64,000 nt of DNA from Kitasatospora phosalacinea (GTDB taxonomy: Bacteria; Actinomycetota; Actinomycetes; Streptomycetales; Streptomycetaceae): contig NZ_BSSA01000012.1 of NCBI RefSeq assembly GCF_030268885.1, positions 1-64,000 on the forward strand, read 5' to 3'. Of this stretch, positions 57,814 through 64,000 are shown one piece after another. Each line of letters starts with the position of its first letter. Within the stretch, counting starts at the first letter, position 1. The notes under the pieces are model-generated. The model had not been told where the DNA came from. It ran no database searches and saw only the letters and a program-made list of their open reading frames with translations. A program made the translations under genes and the position numbers.

Positions 57814-58248
57814 TCAGGCCGAGATCTGCTTGCGGCTCCCGCTGTGGCCGATCGCGACCTTGCGGGGCTTGGCCTTCTCGGCGACCGGGATGCGCAGGGT
57901 CAGCACGCCCTCGTCGTAGTCGGCGGTGATGCCGTCCGGGTCGAGGGTGTCGGCGAGCACGACCTGCCGGGAGAAGACGCCCAGCGGCCGCTCGGACAGC
58001 TCCCACTGCACGTCCTCGCCCTGCTGGCGCGGGCGGCGCTCGGCCTTGACGGTCAGGACGTTCCGCTCGACGTCGATGTCGATCGCCTCCGGGTCCACCC
58101 CCGGCAGGTCGAAGCAGATCACGTACTCGTCGCCGGCCCGGTACGCGTCCAGCGGCATCGGGGTCGGGCGGGACCAGGTCCCCGTGCCGCCCAGGAACTG
58201 CTGGGCCAGACGGTCCAGGTCACGGAACGGATCGGTGCGCAGCAGCAT
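57814..58248 (-). CDS. hsp18: Hsp20/alpha-crystallin small heat-shock protein
   Basis: 144 aa from ATG 58246-58248. N-terminal arm (MLLRTDPFRDLDRLAQQFLG), alpha-crystallin domain from about 45 to 130 (YVICFDLPGVDPEAIDIDVE, FSRQVVLADTLD, ADYDEGVLTLRIPVAEKAKP), ending in the RKVAIGHS region with a basic tail. ATP-independent holdase in the cytosol. A RheA-type operator lies 62-80 bases upstream, as for hsp18 of Streptomyces albus, so thermal control by RheA is expected; no rheA gene is adjacent here. Confidence 0.95.
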   Translation of the reverse strand: MLLRTDPFRDLDRLAQQFLGGTGTWSRPTPMPLDAYRAGDEYVICFDLPGVDPEAIDIDVERNVLTVKAERRPRQQGEDVQWELSERPLGVFSRQVVLADTLDPDGITADYDEGVLTLRIPVAEKAKPRKVAIGHSGSRKQISA

Positions 58249-58309
58249 CGCGAAACACCTCCACTGGTCGAGTGGTTGCCGGTGCGCTTCACCTGACACC
58301 TTTCTAGCG

Positions 58310-58328
58310 CGTCATCTATCGGATGACA
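58310..58328. promoter_or_regulatory. RheA-type operator of hsp18
   Basis: CGTCATC-N5-GATGACA (58310-58328) matches the published RheA site TGTCATC-N5-GATGACA at all but one base. It is 62 bases upstream of the hsp18 start. Confidence 0.8.
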
Positions 58329-58403
58329 AGTGCCGGTGTCACCGATGGAGTGACTTCGCGGACGGGCGCGTTCCGCGGGGGGCGGGGCGCTCGGCCGGTG
58401 CCG

Positions 58404-58733
58404 TCAGGCGGGGAGCAGGAAGAGTTCGTCGGTGTAGCACCAGGCCCAGTTCTCGCCGGGTTCGAGGGACCGGGCGACGGGGTGGCCCTCCTGGGCGTGG
58501 GCGTGCCGGTGGGCGTGCTGCCGGGGGGAGCTGTCGCAGCAGCCGACGTGCCCGCAGCTCAGACACTCCCGCAGGTGCACCCAGGTGCTGCCCTCCCGCA
58601 GGCAGTCCTCACAGCCGGCGGCCGGAGGGGCGGGGACGTCCCGGACCGGGTCGAGGTGGTGGCAGACCGGCTGGACGACGAGTCCCCGGTCCACCGCGAC
58701 GCGCCATGCTCGCTGCTCGTTCACACCGTCCAC
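58404..58733 (-). CDS. UBP-type zinc-finger protein
   Basis: 109 aa from GTG 58731-58733 (a second GTG at 58722-58724 is possible). Zinc ligands follow the ZnF-UBP pattern: VCHHLDPVR, GCEDCLREGSTWVHLRECLS, CGHVGCCDSSPRQHAHRHAH, EGHPVARSLEPGENWAWCYT. The fold binds the C-terminal Gly of ubiquitin in eukaryotes; the bacterial role is unknown. It lies 9 bases beyond the SDR gene stop (58743) on the same strand, so it is probably co-transcribed. Confidence 0.85.
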   Translation of the reverse strand: MDGVNEQRAWRVAVDRGLVVQPVCHHLDPVRDVPAPPAAGCEDCLREGSTWVHLRECLSCGHVGCCDSSPRQHAHRHAHAQEGHPVARSLEPGENWAWCYTDELFLLPA

Positions 58734-58742
58734 GGTAACCGG

Positions 58743-59675
58743 CTACCGCGCCCGCTCCGGCCCGTCGCGGGTGACGGCGTCCCGGCCGCCGGCGCCGAGC
58801 AGGCCGGTGGGGCGGAAGGGGTGGTGGGCGGCGATGCGCGGCACCTCGGTGCGGGACAGCCGGGTGACCAGCGGCGGCAGGGCGGCGCGGACGGGCTGGA
58901 CGGCGCGCAGCCAGCCGGGGACGTAGACGGCCGGGGAGCGCCGTTCGACGGCCCGCACCAGCCTGGCCGCCACGGTGCGCGGCGGGTACACCTTGCGGGC
59001 GGGGCGGGGCATGTGCGTGCGCAGTTCCCGCAGGACGGTGTGCCGGTCGGCGTCGCGGACCATGTCGGTGTCGATCCAGTTCAGGTAGGCGATGCCGACC
59101 CCGACGTGCCGGTGGGCGAGTTCGGCCTGCAGGGCGTGCGCGAAGGCTTCGACGCCCGCCTTGGAGGCGCAGTACGCGCTCATCATGGGCGAGGTCCCCA
59201 TCGCCGCCAGGGAGGCGATCTGCAGGAGGTAGCCGCGGGTGGCGAGCAGGTCGGGCAGGAAGGCGCGGGCGCTGGTCGCGCTGCCGGTCAGGTTCACCTC
59301 CACCACCCGCCGCCAGGTGGCGGGGTCGGAGTCGGCGAACGGCCCGCCCTCGGCCACCCCGGCGTTGGCGACGAGCACCGACGGCGTGCCCAGTTCCTCC
59401 CGCACCCCGGCGGCGGCGCGGTCCATCGCCCCGTCGTCGGTGACGTCGGCCTCCCAGCAGCCGCTGGGCCCGGGCAGGGAGCGGGAGACGCGTTCCAGCG
59501 CCCGCCCGTTGAGCCCGAGCAGCGCGACGGTCGCGCCCCGCTGCGAGAGTTCGGCGGCCAGGGCCGCGCCCAGGCCGCGCGCGGCACCGGTCACGACGGC
59601 GACCCGGCCCGCCAGGGGCGAGCCGCTCCCGCTGCCCGCCGGTGCCGTGGGGGACGTATCGTCAGGTCGTTTCAC
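58743..59675 (-). CDS. short-chain dehydrogenase/reductase
   Basis: 310 aa from ATG 59673-59675. The NAD(P) site is VAVVTGAARGLGAALAAELS, the structural Asn VANAGVAEGG, and the catalytic Ser (LLQIASLAAMG) with YCASKAGVEAF. The C-terminal 100 residues (TVAARLVRAVERRSPAVYVP, GWLRAVQPVRAALPPLVTRL) fit the membrane-associated SDR group of actinobacteria. The start overlaps the preceding small gene by 14 bases, so it is translationally coupled. Confidence 0.9.
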   Translation of the reverse strand: MKRPDDTSPTAPAGSGSGSPLAGRVAVVTGAARGLGAALAAELSQRGATVALLGLNGRALERVSRSLPGPSGCWEADVTDDGAMDRAAAGVREELGTPSVLVANAGVAEGGPFADSDPATWRRVVEVNLTGSATSARAFLPDLLATRGYLLQIASLAAMGTSPMMSAYCASKAGVEAFAHALQAELAHRHVGVGIAYLNWIDTDMVRDADRHTVLRELRTHMPRPARKVYPPRTVAARLVRAVERRSPAVYVPGWLRAVQPVRAALPPLVTRLSRTEVPRIAAHHPFRPTGLLGAGGRDAVTRDGPERAR

Positions 59676-60072
59676 GGCGCTGCTTCATCTCGGCTTCGGC
59701 GATGTGGGCGCGGCCGTCGACCAGGGCCTCGCGGACCTGCCGTTCGACCTCGGTGAAGCGCCGGTGGTACCCGTCGTCGTAGGCCTCGACGACCTGGAAC
59801 GTCCACATGCCCGGCAGGACGTCCGCCCCCTGGACCTCGCGTTCGACCAGGTCGGCCTGCTCGTCGTGCCCGGCCTCCCGCAGTCGGCGCACCGCCGCGC
59901 CGACCGCCTTGTCCGCGGCGCCGGTGAGCTGGTGGAAGTCGTACAGGCGCCCGCGGGCCCGCTGGGTGGTCTCCAGGGCCTCGGACAGCAGTCCGAGCGC
60001 CTCGACCGTCGCGTCGTCGGTGTCCGGCGGCCGTTCGTACCGCCGGGCCCTTCCCTCCGTGCCGTCAGCCAT
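59662..60072 (-). CDS. conserved hypothetical protein
   Basis: 136 aa from ATG 60070-60072. Helical and highly charged: EALGLLSEALETTQRARGRL, YDFHQLTGAADKAVGAAVRR, LREAGHDEQADLVEREVQGA, and a C-terminal half with MWTFQVVEAYDDGYHRRFTE and VERQVREALVDGRAHIAEAE. A coiled-coil hairpin is likely. A known streptomycete hypothetical family (memory), function not established. Overlaps the SDR gene, which it precedes. Confidence 0.75.
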   Translation of the reverse strand: MADGTEGRARRYERPPDTDDATVEALGLLSEALETTQRARGRLYDFHQLTGAADKAVGAAVRRLREAGHDEQADLVEREVQGADVLPGMWTFQVVEAYDDGYHRRFTEVERQVREALVDGRAHIAEAEMKQRRETT

Positions 60073-60357
60073 CTCGTCTCCCGCCTTCCTCCCCCGCACC
60101 GGGGGGCCGGGTCCGTCGACCGGCCCCGCCGCGTCTGCCCGGTCGGGCGCGGGCCACACGGGGCCGACCGGGTGGCAGCCGTCCCCGGGTGGCCCGTCGG
60201 GGGGACATGGGTGCATCCGGGGGGTGAATCGCGGTGCGGCGGACGACTGGGGCGCCGGGAGGGGGATAGACGAGGGGAGCCTTCTGCGCCGCTGATGCAC
60301 GGCGCCCCCGGGTGCCCGCACAGGGGCGCGCCGGAACCCCACGGGAAAGCGAGTCCG

Positions 60358-61611
60358 ATGTTCTCCGTACCACTGTCGGCGTCCGCGGAGGGCCGAGTCG
60401 GCCCGCCCGGGCGGGTCGGTCCCCCCGGTGCGCTCCCTCACCCGGCCGAGGGACGCGGCTCGCCCGGCGGAGCGGGGTGGGGCCCGGAGTCGGCCGGGTG
60501 CGTCGACGACGACGTGCCGGACGCGGTCGGCCGGGTGCTCGACCGGTTCCTGGACCACCGGGTGGCGCGGGCGGCCGCCGCCGACGGCACCTTCGCGGTC
60601 GACGTCGCCCGCCGGGTGGCGGAGTTCACCCGCAGCGGGGGCAAACGGACGCGGGGACAGTTCCTGTGGTGGGCGATGCGCGCGTGCGGGCGGGGGGACG
60701 GACCGGTCGGCGCCGCACTGGCCACGGCGGCGGCGCTGGAACTGCTCCAGACCTGTGCGCTCGTCCAGGACGACGTGATGGACGGATCGGCGACGCGCCG
60801 GGGCCGCCCGGCCCTGCACCTGGACGTGGCCGCCCAGTACGCGCCCGGCGCGGGCGGGCGGGGCGCCGCGGACCTCGGCGCGGCCGCGGGCGTCCTCGCC
60901 GGGGACCTGGCCCTCGCCTGGGCGGACGACCTGGCGGCCGCCGCGCAGACGGAGCTGCGGCCCCGGGCGGGGGCGCTGGTGCGGGAGGTCTGGTCGGACC
61001 TGCGGACGGAGCTGGTGGCCGGTCAGTACGCGGACGTGCACGGCCAGGTGACCCGGTCGCGTTCGCCGGGCCGGGCGGTCCGGACCGCCCGGCTGAAGAG
61101 CGCGATGTACTCGGTGGAGCGGCCCGTGCACCTGGGCGCCGTGCTGGCCGGGGCGGACCCCGGGCAGGTGGCGGAACTACGCCGCGCGGGCCGCTGCGCG
61201 GGAATCGCCTTCCAGCTCAAGGACGACCTCGACGGAGTCTTCGGGGATCCCGCGCGGATCGGCAAGCCCTGCGGCGAGGACGTCCGGGCGGGCAAGCCGA
61301 CGTACCTGGTCACGGTGGCGCACGCCCGGGCGGCGGCCCGCGGCGACCGGGCCTCGTCGAGCGTGCTGGAACGGTGCCTGGGCGACCCGGACCTGGACGA
61401 CGGCGGGTTGGCGGAGGTCAGGGAGGTGCTGGTCGGGACGGGGGCGGTGGCCGCGGTGCGGTCCCGCATCGAACGGCTCTCCGCGCGCAGCGCGGAGCAC
61501 CTGGAGCGGGCGCGCCCGACGGGCCCCGGCGCCGGGCGGCTGGCCGACCTGCTGCGGGCGGCCGCCGGGCTGCCGCCCGCCGGGGCGGGCGGCGCGGGGG
61601 CGACGCGGTGA
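60358..61611 (+). CDS. crtE: polyprenyl (geranylgeranyl) diphosphate synthase
   Basis: 417 aa from ATG 60358 (GGGAAAGCGAGTCCG upstream). The first 48 residues are a Gly/Pro-rich extension. GGKRTRG (94-100) and the first aspartate-rich motif DDVMD (138-142), then FQLKDDLDGVFGD (second motif). It condenses IPP with allylic diphosphates to GGPP for carotenoid synthesis. The stop overlaps the GTG of crtI (GTGA), so the order crtE-crtI-crtB is translationally coupled. No regulator (litR/litS) is seen upstream within the window. Confidence 0.9.
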   Translation: MFSVPLSASAEGRVGPPGRVGPPGALPHPAEGRGSPGGAGWGPESAGCVDDDVPDAVGRVLDRFLDHRVARAAAADGTFAVDVARRVAEFTRSGGKRTRGQFLWWAMRACGRGDGPVGAALATAAALELLQTCALVQDDVMDGSATRRGRPALHLDVAAQYAPGAGGRGAADLGAAAGVLAGDLALAWADDLAAAAQTELRPRAGALVREVWSDLRTELVAGQYADVHGQVTRSRSPGRAVRTARLKSAMYSVERPVHLGAVLAGADPGQVAELRRAGRCAGIAFQLKDDLDGVFGDPARIGKPCGEDVRAGKPTYLVTVAHARAAARGDRASSSVLERCLGDPDLDDGGLAEVREVLVGTGAVAAVRSRIERLSARSAEHLERARPTGPGAGRLADLLRAAAGLPPAGAGGAGATR

Positions 61612-63197
61612 GGCGCGCCGTGCCGCCGTCCGACCACGTGGTCGTCGTCGGAGCGGGTCTGGCCGGGCTGTCCGCCGCCTGCCACCTGCTCGGCGCGGGT
61701 CGGCGGGTGACGGTCGTCGAGCGGGACGAGGAGCCCGGCGGGCGGGCGGGGCGGATCCGGCGCGGCGGGTACCTCTTCGACACCGGGCCGACCGTGCTGA
61801 CCATGCCCGACCTGGCCGACGAGGCGTTCGCGGCGGTCGGCACCTCGCTGCGCACGCACGTGGACCTGCTGCCGCTGCACCCCGCCTACCGGGCCCGGTT
61901 CGCCGACGGCAGCACGCTGGACGTGCACACCGACGCGCAGGCGATGGAGGCCGAGGTGGCGCGCTTCGCCGGGGCGCGGGAGGCCGCGGGGTACCGGGAG
62001 CTGCGCCGCTGGCTCGTCCGGCTCCACCGGGCGCAGATGCGGCGCTTCATCGACACCAACTTCGACTCGCCGTGGCAGCTGCTCAACCCGGACCTGGTGC
62101 GGCTGGCCGCGCTCGGCGGGTTCGGTCGGCTCGCGCCGCGGATCGGGCGCCACCTGCGCGACGAGCGGCTGCAGCGGGTCTTCTCGTTCCAGTCCCTGTA
62201 CGCGGGGGTGGCCCCGGCCCGGGCGCTGGCCGCCTACGCGGTCATCGCCTACATGGACACGGTGGCCGGGGTGTGGTTCCCCCGCGGCGGCATGCACGCG
62301 CTGCCCCGGGCGATGGCCGCCGCCGCCGGGGCGGCGGGGGCCGCGTTCCGCTACGGGAGCACCGTGGTGGGCCTGGAGCGGAGCGGGGGGAGGGTCACGG
62401 CCGTGGTCACGGACCGCGAGCGGATCGCCTGCGACGCGGTCGTCCTGACGCCCGACCTGCCGGTGGCGTACCGGCTGCTGGGGCGGGCGCCGCGGCGGGC
62501 GGTGCCGTTGCGGTTCTCGCCGTCGGCGGTCGTCCTGCACCTGGGGACCGACCGGACGTGGCCGGAGCTCGCCCACCACACCCTGTCGTTCGGCCGGGCC
62601 TGGGAGCGGACGTTCGACGAACTGACCCGCACCGGGCGCCTGATGACGGACCCCTCGCTGCTGGTCACCCGGCCGACCGGCACGGACCCGTCGGCGGCCC
62701 CGGCCGGGCGGCACACCCACTACGTGCTGGCCCCGGTGCCCAACACCGTCATCGGTCCGGACGCCGCCGCCTGGGGCGACCTGGCGCCCGGCTACCGCGA
62801 CCACCTGCTCGACACCCTGGAGCGGCGCGGGTTGACCGGGATCGGTGCGGCGGTGGAGGAGGAGTGCCTGGTGACCCCGGCGGACTGGACCGCCCTGGGG
62901 CACGCGGCCGGCACGCCGTTCTCCGCGGCCCACACCTTCGCGCAGACGGGTCCGTTCCGGCCGCGCAACCTGGTGCGGGGCCTGGAGAACGTGGTGCTGG
63001 CCGGGTGCGGCACCACGCCCGGGGTCGGTGTCCCGACCGTCCTGATCAGCGGGAAGCTCGCCGCCGCCCGGATCACCGGTGCGGCGCGTCCGGCCCGCGC
63101 GCGTCGCCGTGCGTCCGCGGCCTGCCCCCCTCCGCCCGGCACCGGCGCGACGCCGGCCCCGCCCCCGACCGCAGGAGTGCTGCATGACGGTCCGTGA
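61608..63197 (+). CDS. crtI: phytoene desaturase
   Basis: 529 aa from GTG 61608. N-terminal FAD-binding motif VVVVGAGLAGLSAACHLLGA with VVERDEEPGGRAGRI, then FDTGPTVLTMPDLADE. The C-terminal FAD signature is ENVVLAGCGTTPGVGVPTVL. Membrane-associated desaturation of phytoene to lycopene or intermediates. The C-terminal 40 residues (Pro/Ala/Arg-rich) are not family-typical; they run over the crtB start with a 14-base overlap. Confidence 0.95.
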   Translation: MRRAVPPSDHVVVVGAGLAGLSAACHLLGAGRRVTVVERDEEPGGRAGRIRRGGYLFDTGPTVLTMPDLADEAFAAVGTSLRTHVDLLPLHPAYRARFADGSTLDVHTDAQAMEAEVARFAGAREAAGYRELRRWLVRLHRAQMRRFIDTNFDSPWQLLNPDLVRLAALGGFGRLAPRIGRHLRDERLQRVFSFQSLYAGVAPARALAAYAVIAYMDTVAGVWFPRGGMHALPRAMAAAAGAAGAAFRYGSTVVGLERSGGRVTAVVTDRERIACDAVVLTPDLPVAYRLLGRAPRRAVPLRFSPSAVVLHLGTDRTWPELAHHTLSFGRAWERTFDELTRTGRLMTDPSLLVTRPTGTDPSAAPAGRHTHYVLAPVPNTVIGPDAAAWGDLAPGYRDHLLDTLERRGLTGIGAAVEEECLVTPADWTALGHAAGTPFSAAHTFAQTGPFRPRNLVRGLENVVLAGCGTTPGVGVPTVLISGKLAAARITGAARPARARRRASAACPPPPGTGATPAPPPTAGVLHDGP

Positions 63198-64000
63198 ACT
63201 GGACGCCGCGGGGATCACCGACCCCGGCCTGCGGACGGCGTACACCGCCTGCCGCGAGCTCAACGCCCGGCACGGGCGCACCTACTTCCTGGCGACCCGG
63301 CTGCTGCCGCCGGAGCGCCGGAGCGCGGTCCACGCGCTGTACGGTTTCGCCCGGTGGGCGGACGACATCGTCGACGGGCTGGACCGCCGCGAGACGCCCG
63401 CCGAGCGCGACCGGCTGCTGGAGGTGCTGGAGCAGGACCTGGCCGAGGGCCTGCGGCGCGGCGACGCGGACGAGCCGGTGGTGCGGGCGGTCGCGGACAC
63501 CGCGGGGCGGTACGGCATCGACCCGGTGCTGTTCACCGACTTCATGGCCGCGATGCGCGCCGACCTCACCGTCACCGACTACCCGACCTACCGGGACCTG
63601 TGCGGTTACATGCACGGTTCGGCGGCGGTGATCGGCCTGCAGATGCTGCCCGTCCTGGGCACGGTGACGTGCCGCGCCGAGGCCGAGCCGTACGCGGCCG
63701 CCCTCGGGGTGGCGTTCCAGTTGACCAACTTCCTGCGCGACGTGGGCGAGGACCTGGACCGCGGCCGGGTGTACCTGCCGGCCGACCTGCTCGCGGCCCA
63801 CGGGGTGGACCGGCCGCTGCTGGAGTGGAGCCGCCGCACGGGCCGGGACGACGCCCGCATCCGGGCCGCGCTGGTGACCGCCGCCGCGCTGACCCGCGGC
63901 GTCTACCGGGAGGCCGAGCCGGGCATCGCGATGCTGGAGCCCCGGGTGCGGCCCTGCATCCGGACGGCGTTCCTGCTGTACGGCGGCATCCTCGACGCGA
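63184..64000 (+). CDS. crtB: phytoene synthase, 3' end outside the window
   Basis: 272 residues are visible from ATG 63184. Squalene/phytoene-synthase blocks: ELNARHGRTYFLATRLLPPE, YGFARWADDIVDGLDRRETP with the first aspartate-rich motif DDIVD, GVAFQLTNFLRDVGEDLDRG with the second (DVGED) and GRVYLPADLL. It condenses two GGPP to phytoene. The frame is open at 64000; family members are about 300-340 aa, so most of the gene is present. Confidence 0.95.
   Translation, partial: MTVRELDAAGITDPGLRTAYTACRELNARHGRTYFLATRLLPPERRSAVHALYGFARWADDIVDGLDRRETPAERDRLLEVLEQDLAEGLRRGDADEPVVRAVADTAGRYGIDPVLFTDFMAAMRADLTVTDYPTYRDLCGYMHGSAAVIGLQMLPVLGTVTCRAEAEPYAAALGVAFQLTNFLRDVGEDLDRGRVYLPADLLAAHGVDRPLLEWSRRTGRDDARIRAALVTAAALTRGVYREAEPGIAMLEPRVRPCIRTAFLLYGGILDA

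Noticed and set aside
1..64000. CRISPR arrays, tRNA or rRNA genes
   Set aside because: No regularly spaced identical repeats and no tRNA-like cloverleaf or rRNA core sequence was noticed on reading. A dedicated tRNA scan was not possible.

Overview
The base composition (about 70-75% G+C, GC-rich third codon positions), GTG starts, Tat and lipoprotein signals and the families present (crtEIB carotenoid genes, hsp18 with a RheA-type operator, actinobacterial RecQ, MT0933-like antitoxin, DUF2267 pairs) point to a streptomycete chromosome (Streptomyces or Kitasatospora). No tRNA, rRNA, CRISPR array or phage structural gene was recognised.

Layout. 0-9 kb is accessory and decayed: a partial IS5-family element at the left edge, small hypothetical genes, a secreted 1125-aa RHS-repeat protein followed by two tiny membrane-protein genes, a broken copy of a Nudix gene (the intact gene is 16 kb away), a helicase-associated/replication-relaxation chimera and a half-length Na/Pi cotransporter. 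9-12 kb carries two lipoproteins, a flavodoxin-type protein and a divergent MarR regulator with operator-like repeats. 12.5-22.5 kb, all on the minus strand, is a compact operon-like block without PKS or NRPS genes: amidase, class II-type O-methyltransferase, thermostable-hemolysin-family protein, an AMP-ligase fused to a TauD-type dioxygenase, a class I O-methyltransferase, an S-adenosylmethionine synthetase, a SnoaL-like protein and an amidohydrolase. It reads as an unusual small-molecule pathway with its own SAM supply, and is the best candidate here for an undescribed system. 22.8-30.6 kb has a Nudix hydrolase, a Tat-exported cholesterol-oxidase-like flavoenzyme, two overlapping GH13 genes (the second frameshifted by a 38-bp tandem duplication), an iron-permease-like protein and an SDR.

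30.8-41.8 kb mixes housekeeping-like genes (recQ, two PRC-barrel paralogues, an exported alpha-galactosidase) with fragments: a doubly deleted IS256 transposase, an IS-like fragment, an SGNH-hydrolase tail, a lipoprotein tail and small hypotheticals, including a coupled pair of Cys-rich small genes. 42.2-50.7 kb is a sulfur-scavenging operon: ROK regulator, a 34-codon Cys-terminated leader ORF on an apparently leaderless transcript, TauD-type dioxygenase, an SsuA/SsuC/SsuB transporter, an SsuD-type monooxygenase, a flavin reductase and a second (NtaA/DszA-type) monooxygenase. 50.7-54.2 kb holds a divergent LysR/MFS pair and a YihY-type membrane protein. 54.3-60 kb holds stress-type genes (spore-photoproduct-lyase-like radical SAM, two DUF2267 proteins, Hsp20, UBP zinc finger, SDR). 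The right end enters a carotenoid cluster (crtE, crtI, crtB, the last cut by the window edge).

Working together: the sulfonate transporter and oxygenases release sulfite from organosulfur compounds, presumably under cysteine or sulfur control; the methylation block consumes methionine/SAM made by its own synthetase; crtE-crtI-crtB convert prenyl diphosphates to a desaturated C40 carotenoid, and the overlapping start/stop codons indicate coupled translation. Functions are inferred from motifs and family knowledge; no database search was run.
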